Assembly (NCBI RefSeq): GCF_002953715.1
Contig: NZ_CP025012.1
Location: 2,790,001 to 2,854,000 of the forward strand
DNA from: Rhizobium leguminosarum
Lineage (GTDB): Bacteria > Pseudomonadota > Alphaproteobacteria > Rhizobiales > Rhizobiaceae
DNA length: 64,000 nt
Reading direction: 5' to 3'
Shown: piece by piece, positions 8,050 to 17,012 of the stretch
Layout of the letters: each line of letters begins with the position of its first letter
Numbering within the stretch: position 1 is the first letter of the stretch
Translations under genes and position numbers: made by a program
Notes under the pieces: model-generated
Database searches by the model: none
Seen by the model: only the letters and a program-made list of their open reading frames with translations
Told to the model about the DNA's origin: nothing

Positions 8050-8352
8050 TTATTTGGGAATCCTGTTATAGAAGGACTGCGGATCGTAGACGCACTCGTA
8101 GTCGAGTAGGCAAAGCTTGCCATTGGCATCCCTCACCCGTGCGGTGTCGTACTTGTCGCCGAGATTGCATCTGGCCGGCGGATAACGGAAGCTGCGGCCG
8201 CCAAAGCCCATCCGCACAAAAACCGCCTTGTCCTCGCGGATGATCTGCGCAAGCTCTTCGCAACTGTGATCCCTCGCATTGACCTCCACCGCCTCGACGG
8301 CAAGACCTGCGGACGGAAACAACACTGCGACGGCCAGAACAACGCTTTTCAT
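8050..8352 (-). CDS. Small exported protein, paralogue of the neighbour at 8529
   Basis: 100 residues with a signal peptide (MKSVVLAVAVLFPSAGLAVE) and a cysteine-containing mature domain. Conserved blocks are DHSCEELAQIIREDKAVFVR, GGRSFRYPPARCNLGDKY and LCLLDYECVYDP. Four cysteines could form two disulphides in the periplasm. No family of known function is recognised. The neighbouring gene on the same strand encodes a protein with the same blocks, so the pair arose by tandem duplication. The start at 8352 is chosen because it gives the signal peptide; the frame is open further upstream. Confidence 0.75.
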   Translation of the reverse strand: MKSVVLAVAVLFPSAGLAVEAVEVNARDHSCEELAQIIREDKAVFVRMGFGGRSFRYPPARCNLGDKYDTARVRDANGKLCLLDYECVYDPQSFYNRIPK

Positions 8353-8480
8353 GGAAACTCCTGAATGTGAGAGAGCGAAGTTAGGGCATCGCACCCGATG
8401 CCGCCAGTCCGGAAACCCTACGAACTGTACGCCTGAGCACAGCCGCATGCACTTCCCGCTCGCTGCCTGTCTCAACCGGA

Positions 8481-8530
8481 AGCGCATCGTGCTTTGTGCG
8501 TCCTTTCGGACGCACAAAGCACGATGCGCT
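8481..8530. repeat. Perfect 23-bp inverted repeat between tandem paralogues
   Basis: The two arms (8481-8503 and 8508-8530) are perfectly complementary around a 4-base TTTC loop and include the GTGCGTCC / GGACGCAC module of the dispersed element. It sits between the paralogous genes, and its outer end contributes to the TAG stop of the upstream one (8529-8531). It would form a very stable hairpin in either transcript. Confidence 0.85.
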
Positions 8531-8825
8531 AGGGAAAATTATAAGGCGACGCGGGGTCAAAGACGCAGGCATAATCAAGGATGCACTGCTTTCCACCTGC
8601 ATCGCGCAAACTGGTTGTGGTGCGCTTATCGCCCATGCTGCATTGGGCGGGCGGATAACGGAAGCTGCGACCGCCCAAACCGACGCGGACAAAGACCTTT
8701 TTGTTCTGGCGGATGATCTGCGTAAGCTCGCTGCAGCTATGCTCGCTCGCTTTGACGTTCATGACGCCTGCGCCAAAGGCCGGTAACGGCAGAGACAAGG
8801 CAACGATTAGAATGACGCCTCTCAT
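8529..8825 (-). CDS. Small exported protein, paralogue of the neighbour at 8050
   Basis: 98 residues: signal peptide MRGVILIVALSLPLPAFGAG, then EHSCSELTQIIRQNKKVFVR, GGRSFRYPPAQCSMGDKR and QCILDYACVFDPASPYN. Cysteine positions match those of the downstream copy, so both should share a fold and periplasmic location. Function is unknown. The stop codon is supplied partly by the palindromic repeat, suggesting the element inserted at or replaced the original 3' end. The two genes are 176 bases apart on the same strand and may be co-transcribed through the hairpin. Confidence 0.75.
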   Translation of the reverse strand: MRGVILIVALSLPLPAFGAGVMNVKASEHSCSELTQIIRQNKKVFVRVGLGGRSFRYPPAQCSMGDKRTTTSLRDAGGKQCILDYACVFDPASPYNFP

Positions 8826-8948
8826 GGGACCCTCCCAGCGCGCAGATCACTGCGGCCAGCCCTTTGGGCAAGGCTAGCGATGCCGCCTGCTTCCAGCAGG
8901 CCGGAAAATCCGGCCTGAATTCGAATACATCAATCTTTTCAAGAGATT

Positions 8949-9024
<76 letters not shown>

Positions 9025-9151
9025 GTTCGCGCTTGGCTGCGCGGTGTGACGGGGCGTATAAACAGGATCGGCAGGCTTGTCCAGCGCATAGGCGAAATTT
9101 CTTTGGTTAATCGCGAAGATTTTTCGGCATGGCTGAAATGCAGCACATAAC

Positions 9152-9246
9152 CCGAAAATCGGAATCGAATTTCGGAAAGGATTATGCGCCGATTCAAAGT
9201 GATAGCGCGTCCTGTCGGACGCGCGGCCTATCCGACGCGCGGCGGT
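9152..9246. repeat. Rhizobial mosaic palindromic element (copy B)
   Basis: CCGAAAATCGGAATCGAATTTCGG is followed by ATGCGCCGATTCAAAGTG, then AGCGCGTCC-TGTC-GGACGCGC and a second, partly repeated TCCGACGCGCGGC. The same order of modules is seen at 4842. It lies just 3' of the minus-strand phzF-like gene and may end its transcript. Confidence 0.7.
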
Positions 9247-9255
9247 CTAGTGAAA

Positions 9256-10167
9256 TCAAAGGTCGAGCGTGCCGCTGGCCAGCCGCACTGCCTGGCCGCC
9301 GATCCGCGCGTTGGAGATCGCCCCGCCTTCGACATCGATATGCAGGTGGATGAAGGATGGGCGGCCCATCTCGACGCCCTGCTCGATCATGATCGGGTGA
9401 TGCCCGTCTGTCAGCCGGTCGAAATGGTGGATCGCGCCGGAGAGTGCGGCCGCCGCCGAGCCGGTGGCCGGATCTTCGACGATGCCCATGCCGCTTGCGA
9501 ACATGCGCGCATGGAACTTTGCCACGTGGTTGACGCCGCCGCGGCAATAGACATAGGCCGAGGCAAGCGCGCCATCGACGAAGGGCACGATCTTTTCCCA
9601 GAGCTGCGGATCGAATTCCACGCGCTGCGTGGCTCCGACATCGTGCACCGGAATGAGCAGGAAGGGAACGCCGGCGCTCCAGACCGACGGGACGTGATTT
9701 TCGAAACCGATCTCGGTCACCTTCAGCGATAGCGCATCGGCGATGCCGAGCTTGTCGAGCGGCATGATGGCCGGCTGCGATTTGCGCGGCAGGTCGAATT
9801 CGGCAAAGCTCGCCTCGCCCTCTCTCAGCCGCACCGCGCAACGCACCGGCCCGACATTTTCCTCCAGCACCGTGACGAGATCGCGCGTCGCAGCACCGTG
9901 CGCCCGTTCGGCCAGCGCCACCGCCGTGCCGACCGTGGGATGGCCGGCAAACGGCAGCTCGCGCCCAGGCGTGAATATCCTCAGACGTGCCGCATAGGCG
10001 GGGTTGGTCGAAGGCTGCACGAAGACCGTCTCCGAGAGATTGATCTCCCGGGTGATCGCCTGCATTGCCTCGTCGCTGAGATTGTCTCCGTCGAAGATCA
10101 CCGCCAGCGGGTTGCCCGCAAGCTTTCGATCGGTGAACACGTCATAGACGCTGTAGCTTCGCGCCAC
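9256..10167 (-). CDS. PhzF-family isomerase-like protein
   Basis: 303 residues of the PhzF/diaminopimelate-epimerase fold. N-terminal block VYDVFTDRKLAGNPLAVIFD and INLSETVFV contain the conserved Glu that acts as general acid/base in PhzF. FTPGRELPFAGHPTVGTA and the C-terminal GIVEDPATGSAAAALSG are family signatures. PhzF itself isomerises dihydrohydroxyanthranilate, but no phenazine genes are present, so this is one of the many uncharacterised relatives. The start is a GTG with AAGGAGG correctly spaced upstream. Confidence 0.9.
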   Translation of the reverse strand: MARSYSVYDVFTDRKLAGNPLAVIFDGDNLSDEAMQAITREINLSETVFVQPSTNPAYAARLRIFTPGRELPFAGHPTVGTAVALAERAHGAATRDLVTVLEENVGPVRCAVRLREGEASFAEFDLPRKSQPAIMPLDKLGIADALSLKVTEIGFENHVPSVWSAGVPFLLIPVHDVGATQRVEFDPQLWEKIVPFVDGALASAYVYCRGGVNHVAKFHARMFASGMGIVEDPATGSAAAALSGAIHHFDRLTDGHHPIMIEQGVEMGRPSFIHLHIDVEGGAISNARIGGQAVRLASGTLDL

Positions 10168-10230
10168 ATCGGCCTCCTTGAATCGTCATCGCGCCGCCAA
10201 CCTGCCCGACCGGGCGAGCGAGTGCAAGGC

Positions 10231-10330
10231 GCTAAAACGCGTCATGTCAACCGGATTCACATGACGCGCTTTCGATCTTTACGTGATGCATGTCGTTATC
10301 CCAAAACGCTACAGGGTTTTAGGCGGCATA
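10231..10330. repeat. Intergenic palindromic element
   Basis: CGCGTCATGT (10238-10247) and ACATGACGCG (10259-10268) form a perfect 10-bp stem. They are followed by TTTACGTGATGCATGTCGTTATCCCAAAAC, a block related in inverse sense to the GCATGTCGCGCAAAAG element at 18411. It fills the gap between the Nudix stop and phzF-like gene and is a probable dispersed rhizobial repeat. Confidence 0.5.
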
Positions 10331-10332
10331 GA

Positions 10333-11106
10333 TCAACGCCGCTCGGCCTTGCCGAAATACCAGTCGATCACGGGCAGCATGGCGATATTATAGGGGTGCG
10401 CCGCGTGATCGGCCGAGCGGATTGCCGCCGCACCCGCGATCTCCTTGTCCTCGGCGACGTGCATGTGGCTCTCGATCCGTTCGACCATCTCGTCCGCCGT
10501 CATATCGAAGCGGAAGAGCCGCAACAGCGTCACCGTTCGGTTGGAATAACTGGCGAAGAGCCCTTGCCCCGCCACCGAACGGCCAAGATCCAATCCGGTT
10601 TCCTCATGGACCTCGCGGCGCATGTTCGCCTCGATGTCGCAGCGCCCGTCGACGATATCCTCGGGCTCCAGCGAGCCGGCGGCGAAATAGACCTGGCCGG
10701 GATTGGCGGTATGGGCACCCATGCGGATCGCCACCAGCGCGCCGTCCGAGGTTTCGAGCACCGGATAGGCGAAGATGTGAACGCCGCCCTGACGCTGCGG
10801 CTGTCGGCGCCACCACATGAAGGCGGAAAAGGGAATGACGTGGCCCTCGCCCGCAATCCCGTTTTCACTGAGGGAGAGCCGTTGCTGAAACACCATGCGC
10901 CCGTCGAACAGCGCCGAATTGGCGGCAGTCTCCCGCGCCCAGTTCTCGCGGATCGCTGCTTCCTCGGCGGCGACCAAGGGATGGGGACCGGGCAGGATGC
11001 GCAGATCCACGCCGGCAATGGGGAAGACCGTGGCCTCCGGCGGCCAGCCGGTGAAATCATCGGAAAAATTGCTGTTGGTGAAATTCGCGTTCAAATTCGC
11101 ATTCAT
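10333..11106 (-). CDS. Nudix hydrolase domain protein
   Basis: 257 residues. The Nudix helix is recognisable as CDIEANMRREVHEETGLDLG in the middle of the protein, with GSLEPEDI ahead of it. Nudix enzymes hydrolyse nucleoside diphosphates linked to another group; this divergent member cannot be assigned a substrate. The start at 11106 (MNANLNANFTNSNF) overlaps the stop of the upstream phosphatase-fold gene by four bases (ATGA), so the two are translationally coupled. The frame is open much further upstream, but that part is antisense-like Pro/Arg-rich sequence and is not credible. Confidence 0.82.
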   Translation of the reverse strand: MNANLNANFTNSNFSDDFTGWPPEATVFPIAGVDLRILPGPHPLVAAEEAAIRENWARETAANSALFDGRMVFQQRLSLSENGIAGEGHVIPFSAFMWWRRQPQRQGGVHIFAYPVLETSDGALVAIRMGAHTANPGQVYFAAGSLEPEDIVDGRCDIEANMRREVHEETGLDLGRSVAGQGLFASYSNRTVTLLRLFRFDMTADEMVERIESHMHVAEDKEIAGAAAIRSADHAAHPYNIAMLPVIDWYFGKAERR

Positions 11107-12212
11107 GGGAGATCCAGTGTCATGACGACGGGGCAGTGATCGGACGACTTCGGCCTGTCCCAGCCGGTGCGCGGGTAACGCTCCACCTCCTGCCCCGGCG
11201 GGAAGATGGTGCGGTAAGGCTGGCCACTGCGGATGATTTCCGGCAGGCGGCCGACATTGTGGGCGGCGAGTGCTGGCGAGAGCCAGAGATAATCGAGTTG
11301 GCAAAGCCACTGCTCCTGCGGCCCGCGCGCGTGATAGAGCGTCCAGCGGTCGAGAGCCGTGCGGCGGCGCACCACATTTTCGGCAAAGCCATCACGGCTG
11401 AAAACGTCGAGTGCGCTTTCGGCCTCATCCTGATGCTCGAAACGATAGCCGGCGCCCCGGCGGCCGATGACATCGACGCGCTCCTGATAATCGTTCATGT
11501 CGCCACAGATAGCGAAGCTTTTCGTGCCGGCCTGATCCGCCCCGAAGCGGGCCTCGATGATGCGGCGAACGGCGCGCGCCTCGGCGCGGCGGATCGGCAT
11601 GGTCGATTGCCGCCCGTCCAGTCCGTCGCGCGGATTGCCCATGGACTTGAAATGCACGACGTAGAGCGAAAAAGGCCGGCCGCCGATCAGAAGATCGAGT
11701 TCCAGGCAATCGCGCTTGAAGATCTTGTCGTCGATGCGGTTGGTGAGTGCCAGCTCCTCGTCGAAGAGATCGAGATCGCGATAGGTCGTCATCGCATGGC
11801 TTTTGATGTCCCTGAGCTCGATTTTCTGGCCGTCACGCGTTTCCTCGCGCATCAGGACGGCAACATCGATACCGCGGCTGTCATTGCCTTCGACAAGGTA
11901 TTTCTGCCGGTAACCATTTCCGACCATCCGGAAGAGATAACCGTATTCGAAGGCCTGAAGGGCAGCCATGTTGTCGATTTCCTGCAGGCAGAGGATATCG
12001 GCATCCGCGTCGGCGATTGCGAGCGCCGTCATCTGCCGCGTGTCGTCGGTCGCCGCGATCACGCGGGCCTGCTCGAGCTGCTGGTAGACGCCCTCGCTCG
12101 ACACCTGGAAAAGCTTGATGACCCGGTCCTGGCGCAGCTGGTTGCGGAAGCCGGTGAAATCGAAGCGGGTCAGGAGATTTTCGACATTGAAGGTGGCGAG
12201 GCGAAGCGACAT
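11103..12212 (-). CDS. Endonuclease/exonuclease/phosphatase-family protein
   Basis: 369 residues. The EEP fold is shown by the N-terminal RLATFNVENLL and CLQEIDNMAAL (metal-binding Glu), central LYVVHFKSMGN and FAICGDMNDYQERVD, and the C-terminal RPKSSDHCPVVMTL with the catalytic Asp-His pair. Members cleave nucleic acids or phosphoesters such as inositol phosphates; the substrate is unknown here. The first residues MSLRLATFNVEN match the typical start. It forms a two-gene operon with the Nudix gene, suggesting a shared role in nucleotide or phosphoester turnover. Confidence 0.88.
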   Translation of the reverse strand: MSLRLATFNVENLLTRFDFTGFRNQLRQDRVIKLFQVSSEGVYQQLEQARVIAATDDTRQMTALAIADADADILCLQEIDNMAALQAFEYGYLFRMVGNGYRQKYLVEGNDSRGIDVAVLMREETRDGQKIELRDIKSHAMTTYRDLDLFDEELALTNRIDDKIFKRDCLELDLLIGGRPFSLYVVHFKSMGNPRDGLDGRQSTMPIRRAEARAVRRIIEARFGADQAGTKSFAICGDMNDYQERVDVIGRRGAGYRFEHQDEAESALDVFSRDGFAENVVRRRTALDRWTLYHARGPQEQWLCQLDYLWLSPALAAHNVGRLPEIIRSGQPYRTIFPPGQEVERYPRTGWDRPKSSDHCPVVMTLDLP

Positions 12213-12410
12213 GGGAAGGATCCGGTTGCGGGGAGTACCTTAACCAGCAGAAGCCGCAGGAAAAGATGGCAGGGCCAAGAAATATGCGGACAACCACCCC
12301 TCTTGCAGCCCCGGACGCGATTGCCTGTGACTTAGGCCGCTGACATTCTCCCGCAAGCCCCGAATAATTCGTCCCAGACGACATTCACCAGTTCCGGCGC
12401 GGGGCATTTC

Positions 12411-12779
12411 ATGAAACGGATTTCTGCATCGCTTGCGATTGTGACTGTCCTCGCCGGCGCCGGCCCGGCACTTGCCGACAGCTATGGTGCCATCGCCTAT
12501 TCGCCATCAACAGGCGCTCTCGGCTGGTCCTATGCCCATGACAATCGCGGCGACGCCGAAACCGTTGCTCGGCGCAATTGCGACAGCAGCGCCAATGACT
12601 GCCGGATCGCCATCTGGTTCCGCAATGCCTGCGGCGCGGTGGCCGTCGGCCATCGCGGCGGCTGGGGCTCCGGCTGGGGTTACGACAACCGTGAGGCCCA
12701 GCGCCAGGCAATCCGCAGCTGCAGAAAGCAAACCGGCAGCTGCCGCGTCATCCGCTGGCAGTGTTCGGAGAACGAATAA
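12411..12779 (+). CDS. DUF4189-domain exported protein
   Basis: 122 residues with signal peptide MKRISASLAIVTVLAGAGPALA. The mature protein has the DUF4189 pattern: YGAIAYSPSTGALGWSYAHD, RRNCDSSANDCRI, WFRNACGAVAVG, and paired cysteines to the end. DUF4189 proteins are small secreted disulphide-bonded domains of unknown function, common in rhizobia. The gene is monocistronic and divergent from the EEP gene. Confidence 0.85.
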   Translation: MKRISASLAIVTVLAGAGPALADSYGAIAYSPSTGALGWSYAHDNRGDAETVARRNCDSSANDCRIAIWFRNACGAVAVGHRGGWGSGWGYDNREAQRQAIRSCRKQTGSCRVIRWQCSENE

Positions 12780-12866
12780 GCCGGCTAAGCCAAAGCAATG
12801 GCTATCCGAGCCACAAGGCAAGGCACGCCGACGAACAGGTCGCCTCGACGCGTTTTTCAGCGGCGC

Positions 12867-13115
12867 TTAGATCCCGCCGGGCGGGCTTGAGGTGGCGCCA
12901 TCGTGAGGTTGGCTGTGCCCGCCATCAGAACTGCTCGACGAGCTCCCGTTGCTCGAACCGCCATGTAATTCACTTGGCCTAAATGTCGGGGTTTTCCATT
13001 CGTCGCCCCGTTTCTGCCGCTCTAAAGATGGGCATCCCTGAAGAACGCTCGCCGCAGTTAAAAGGACCGCCGAAAGCACGAAAACGGATCGGATACGCCT
13101 TACTTGAATTGGCAT
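12867..13115 (-). CDS. Small putative lipoprotein
   Basis: 82 residues from the ATG at 13115. The N-terminus is basic (MPIQVRRIRS), followed by a hydrophobic stretch and a lipobox VLQGC, so lipidation at that cysteine and anchoring in the outer or inner membrane are expected. The rest is Ser/Gly/His-rich low complexity. A longer TTG-started version is possible. No family is recognised. Base composition is lower in GC than that of its neighbours, as is the fragment just upstream. Confidence 0.5.
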   Translation of the reverse strand: MPIQVRRIRSVFVLSAVLLTAASVLQGCPSLERQKRGDEWKTPTFRPSELHGGSSNGSSSSSSDGGHSQPHDGATSSPPGGI

Positions 13116-13129
13116 GCGAGTATGGTCCC

Positions 13130-13357
13130 TCAATAAACGATTGTCGCGCGGGCTTTATTTGACCCATAGCGCTCGTAGTAATTTAGCCGTTTGCTTCCAT
13201 CACGGATTACTAGAACGGAGATATTCAACTTTTTGGCGATTCGAAAGAAGGCACCGGCGACTTTCAACCTAATATCGTCGGGCTTCAACTGGAGCGGCAC
13301 CGTAAAAGTGTAGCGCCCGCCTCGATCAAAGCCGCCACCCGCCGCGGATGACAACAC
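13130..13357 (-). pseudogene. Possible truncated gene fragment (low-GC)
   Basis: A 75-codon frame whose plausible part reads GGRYTFTVPLQLKPDDIRLK and KLNISVLVIRDGSKRLNYYE, followed by a normal stop. It looks like the C-terminal end of a protein rather than a whole one, because its 5' end runs into the 3' end of the iron ABC ATPase gene. The region is visibly less GC-rich than the flanking operon. Together with the lipoprotein gene it may be a remnant of a transferred segment. No family is recognised. Confidence 0.3.
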
Positions 13358-14345
13358 GAACCGCCTCGCCCGGCACGACAGCCACGCGGCTGAAGGCGCG
13401 CAGTGTCTGGCTGTTGCCGAGCGTGAGTTTCACAGCATAACGCTCGCCCTCGAAAAGCACGGATTCGACAGCTGCCGGAGCCCCCTCGCCGCCGATGATC
13501 ACATCCTCCGGCCGTACCAAGATATCGGCGCCATCGGTATTGGCGGCCTGCAGCGCATCCTGCAGTTCGTCCCACTCCAGATGGCGTTCACGGTTCACAA
13601 CCGGCAGCGTGAGAATGGCCCCTCGCCCGATCAGCCCACCAACGACGCGGCCTTCCGGCCGGGCATAGATTTCGGCGGGAGCCGCCACCTGCAGCAGCCG
13701 CCCTTCCGACATGACCGCAACGTCGGTCGCAAGCGCCATCGCCTCGCTCTGGTCGTGGGTGACGTAGATCATCGTCGCGCCCGAACGCTGGTGGAATTCG
13801 CGGAAAGTCTCCTCCATCTCCTGTTTCAGGTGCCGGTCGAGATTGGCAAGCGGCTCGTCGAGCAGCACCACATCAGGCGACGTCACCAGGCAGCGGGCGA
13901 GCGCCACGCGCTGACGTTGGCCGCCGGAGAGGTCGGCCGGGCGCCGTTCGGCATAATCGGCAAGCCGCACCGTGCCGAGCGCGTCACGCACCTTCGTCCG
14001 GTAGGCCTCGCCCGAAATGCCGCGCACCTTGAGGGGATAGCCGACATTGTCGGCAACGCTCATATGCGGCCACAGCGCATAGGACTGGAAGACCATCGCC
14101 ATGTTGCGCCTTTCCGGCGGCAGCGACTGCGCGGCATCGGCAAGCAGCCGCTCGCCGAGATGGATCGAACCGTCGCTCGGCGTTTCGAAACCGGCGATCA
14201 TGCGCAGCACCGTCGTCTTGCCGCAGCCGGAAGGCCCAAGCAGCGCCAGGAAGCCGCCCTCGCGCACCTCGAGCGAAAAACCGCTGACGGCGGCCCGGCC
14301 TGTACCGAAATCCTTGCCGAGCTGGTTGAGGATCAGCCTCGCCAC
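13326..14345 (-). CDS. fbpC: Ferric iron ABC transporter, ATP-binding protein
   Basis: 339 residues. Walker A GPSGCGKTT, Q-loop, signature LSGGQRQRVALARCLV, Walker B VVLLDEPLANLD and H-loop YVTHDQSEAMALA are intact. A C-terminal TOBE-like regulatory domain (ILVRPEDVIIGGEGAPA) is present. This is the CUT/spermidine-iron class of ATPases. The start is a GTG that overlaps the permease 3' end by 13 bases, so the subunits are coupled. The three-gene order substrate protein, double permease, ATPase is typical of Fe(III) uptake of the Fbp/Afu type. Confidence 0.9.
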   Translation of the reverse strand: MARLILNQLGKDFGTGRAAVSGFSLEVREGGFLALLGPSGCGKTTVLRMIAGFETPSDGSIHLGERLLADAAQSLPPERRNMAMVFQSYALWPHMSVADNVGYPLKVRGISGEAYRTKVRDALGTVRLADYAERRPADLSGGQRQRVALARCLVTSPDVVLLDEPLANLDRHLKQEMEETFREFHQRSGATMIYVTHDQSEAMALATDVAVMSEGRLLQVAAPAEIYARPEGRVVGGLIGRGAILTLPVVNRERHLEWDELQDALQAANTDGADILVRPEDVIIGGEGAPAAVESVLFEGERYAVKLTLGNSQTLRAFSRVAVVPGEAVRVVIRGGWRL

Positions 14346-16027
14346 GGGACCACTCCTTTCGGCAGTCGTTTGGCCAGAAGCTCAAGCAGCAGCATCAGCG
14401 CGACGACCATGATGACGACGAGCACCGAGAGCGCCGAAGCAAGGTCGGAACTACCGCTGTCGTCGAGATTGTAGATGGCGACGCCGAGCGTCTGGGTGCC
14501 GGCCGACCAGAGCAGCGCCGAGATCGTCAGCTCGTTGCAGGCGATCAGGAAGACCAGGATGACCGAGGCGCCGGCGGCCGGCGCAATCAGCGGAACGATG
14601 ATATCGGCAAGCCGGCGGAAGAAGCCGGCGCCGGAAAGCCGCGCCGCCTCCTCGAGCGCCGGATCGAGCTGATGGAAGGCGCTGACCACCGGCTTCAGGC
14701 TGACAGCGAAGAACGAGGAGAAATAGGCGATCAGGATGATCCAGATCGTGCCGTAAAGCGAGATGTGCAGGATCGGGATGGGTGCAGCGAACACCAGGAT
14801 GAAGGAAACGGCCATGACGATGCCGGGCAACGAATAGGGTATTTCGATCAGGCTGGAAACGATGCGGGAAACCACATCCTTGCGCCGCGTCAGCGCATAG
14901 GCCGCAAGCACTGTCACCACAAGGAGACAAAGCGCAGTGGCGCCGGCAAGCGACAGCGAATTGATAAAGGCGGTGCGCGTCACCGCCTGCCGGAACAGGA
15001 TCTCTTCAAAGGCATGCAGCGACATCGTCTTGAAGGTGAGCGGCACGCCATAGGCCGGCACCAGCGCGCCGGCAACGAGCGCGAAGAATGGCGCGGCCAG
15101 CATGAAGAACAGGATCGCCCAGACGAGCGGCGTGAAGGCAAACCGCCAGGCGCCGAGTTCGAAGGCGGCACTCGCCCCGGATAGCCCGATGACGCGGTAG
15201 TCACGACCGCGCAGCGCCCGGTCCTGGATCATCAGGCCGACGACCGAGATGACGGCGATGATCGCCGAGAGCACGGCGACGTCGCCGAAGGTACGGCTGG
15301 TGAAGGCGGAAAACTTGGTGAAGATCAACGTCGGCAGCGTGAAGATCGAGGCGGGAATGCCGAGAATGGCGGGAATGCCGAAATTGCCGGTGCAGGAGAC
15401 GAAGGAGATCGCCGCTCCCGCGATGATGCCGGGCAGCGACAGCGGCAGGATGATGTCGCGAAACACCCGCAGGCTGGAGGCGCCGGAAAGCCGTGCTGCC
15501 TCGACGCCGTCGCGGGGCAGCGTCATCAGCCCGGCCCGAAGCGCCAGGAAGACCAGCGGCGCATGCTGCACGCCATAAAGCAGCGCGATGCCGCCCACCG
15601 AATAGAGCGGCTGCGGCGAGCCGAGCGGCGGGGCGATATGCAGCGCCTTCAGCAGCGGGCTGGAGGGGCCGGACATCTGCACCCAGGCAAGCGCCGTCAC
15701 CTGCGGCGGAATCATCATCGGCAGCACGAAAAAGAAGCTCAGCGCCCCCTTGGCGCGGATATCGGTCAGCGTCAGCAGGAAGGCGAAGAGGCAGCCGATG
15801 ACAAGCGAGATCACCGTGCCCAGAATGGCCGTGATGACGGTGTAATAGGTCGCCGACCACAGCGAGGCTTCGCCGAGAACCGTCACCACGCCGCCATCGG
15901 CAAAGGCCGCTATCCCGACCATGGCGAGGCGGGCGAGCGGCAGCACGCTGAGGATCAGGACGACGATGACGACAAAAGGAAACAGCCAGACGGGCTGGCT
16001 GTTTCCGGTTTTGATGTATCCGTGCAT
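14333..16027 (-). CDS. fbpB: Ferric iron ABC transporter, fused double permease
   Basis: 564 residues with about 12 membrane spans in two homologous halves, each with a binding-protein-dependent transport EAA loop (EAARLSGASSLRVFRDIILP in half 1, EEAARLSGAGFFRRLADIIV in half 2). Fused FbpB permeases of this length are standard for Fe(III) systems. It sits 7 bases after fbpA and overlaps fbpC. It forms the inner-membrane channel through which iron released by FbpA passes. Confidence 0.92.
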   Translation of the reverse strand: MHGYIKTGNSQPVWLFPFVVIVVLILSVLPLARLAMVGIAAFADGGVVTVLGEASLWSATYYTVITAILGTVISLVIGCLFAFLLTLTDIRAKGALSFFFVLPMMIPPQVTALAWVQMSGPSSPLLKALHIAPPLGSPQPLYSVGGIALLYGVQHAPLVFLALRAGLMTLPRDGVEAARLSGASSLRVFRDIILPLSLPGIIAGAAISFVSCTGNFGIPAILGIPASIFTLPTLIFTKFSAFTSRTFGDVAVLSAIIAVISVVGLMIQDRALRGRDYRVIGLSGASAAFELGAWRFAFTPLVWAILFFMLAAPFFALVAGALVPAYGVPLTFKTMSLHAFEEILFRQAVTRTAFINSLSLAGATALCLLVVTVLAAYALTRRKDVVSRIVSSLIEIPYSLPGIVMAVSFILVFAAPIPILHISLYGTIWIILIAYFSSFFAVSLKPVVSAFHQLDPALEEAARLSGAGFFRRLADIIVPLIAPAAGASVILVFLIACNELTISALLWSAGTQTLGVAIYNLDDSGSSDLASALSVLVVIMVVALMLLLELLAKRLPKGVVPWRG

Positions 16028-16034
16028 GAAAGGA

Positions 16035-17012
16035 TCAGTTCGAGCCGTAGATGCCCGAGAAGGTCTTGAGATCCTGGTCGGTATTCCTCAGAGCGTCTGC
16101 GGCCTTGATCGGCAGGACCTTGATGGTGTCGCGCGCGGGGAAGCCTACCGGCAGCTTCATGCCGTTGCGGGCCGGGATGTAGCCGAGCTTCAGGAAGCCT
16201 TCTTGACCCTTTTCGGAGAGCACGTAATCGACGAATTTCTTGGCGGCATCGGCGTTCTTGGTGCTGGCGAGGATGCCGACCGGCTCGGTGACGGCCGAAA
16301 CGCCTTCGCTCGGGAACACGAATTCGACGGGCGCGCCCTTGGCCTTCTCGCGGATCGGCAGGTAGTCAACGACCATGCCATAGGCCTTTTCGCCCGAGGC
16401 GATCGACTTCAGCACGGCGCCGTTGCCGCCGGCAGCGATCGCACCGTTTTCGGCAAGCGACTTGTAGAAGTCCCAGCCGAGGCCGGGAACGGCGGCAAGC
16501 GTCTGGGCGTGGATAAGGGCCGCACCCGAGGCAAGCGGGCTCGGCATGGTGACGAGGCCCTTGGCTTCCGGCTTCGTCAGGTCCTTCCAGCTCGCAGGCT
16601 TCATCGCGGCCGAGGTGTTGTACATGATGCCTGTGGTGATCAGCTTGGTCGAGTAGTAATAGCCGTCGGCGTCATAGAGGGCCGCATCGTACCCTGCTGC
16701 TTCCGGCGACTTGTAGGCGAGGAGCTTACCGTCTTCCTTGAGGCGCTCCAGCGTCACCATGTCGGCGATGAGGAGAACGTCAGCGACCGGATTGCCGGCA
16801 TGGATCTCGGCCTGGAGCTTCGCCATGATCTTCGGCGTTCCGTCGCGCACCCAGTCGACCTTGATATCGGGATTGGCGGCCATGAAGCCATCGACCGTTG
16901 CCTGCGCGTCCTCGTTCGGCTGGCTGGTGTAGAGAACGAGGTTTGCGGCCGAAGCCGGAATGGCAAACAGGCTCGCAGCGACAAGTGCTGCGGCGGAAAC
17001 GATCGTTTTCAT
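16035..17012 (-). CDS. fbpA: Ferric iron ABC transporter, periplasmic substrate-binding protein
   Basis: 325 residues with a signal peptide (MKTIVSAAALVAASLFAIPASA). The mature protein is of the Fbp/thiamine-Fe class: LVLYTSQPNEDAQATVDGFM, DGTPKIMAKLQAEIHAGNPVAD, and the YYYSTKL segment, where tyrosines commonly ligate Fe(III). Iron rather than phosphonate or thiamine is inferred from these Tyr and the double-permease partner. First gene of the operon. Confidence 0.85.
   Translation of the reverse strand: MKTIVSAAALVAASLFAIPASAANLVLYTSQPNEDAQATVDGFMAANPDIKVDWVRDGTPKIMAKLQAEIHAGNPVADVLLIADMVTLERLKEDGKLLAYKSPEAAGYDAALYDADGYYYSTKLITTGIMYNTSAAMKPASWKDLTKPEAKGLVTMPSPLASGAALIHAQTLAAVPGLGWDFYKSLAENGAIAAGGNGAVLKSIASGEKAYGMVVDYLPIREKAKGAPVEFVFPSEGVSAVTEPVGILASTKNADAAKKFVDYVLSEKGQEGFLKLGYIPARNGMKLPVGFPARDTIKVLPIKAADALRNTDQDLKTFSGIYGSN

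Noticed and set aside
10333..11310. Longer Nudix protein starting at 11310
   Set aside because: The extra 68 residues are Pro/Arg-rich shadow sequence of the upstream gene; the ATGA overlap at 11106 is the better start.
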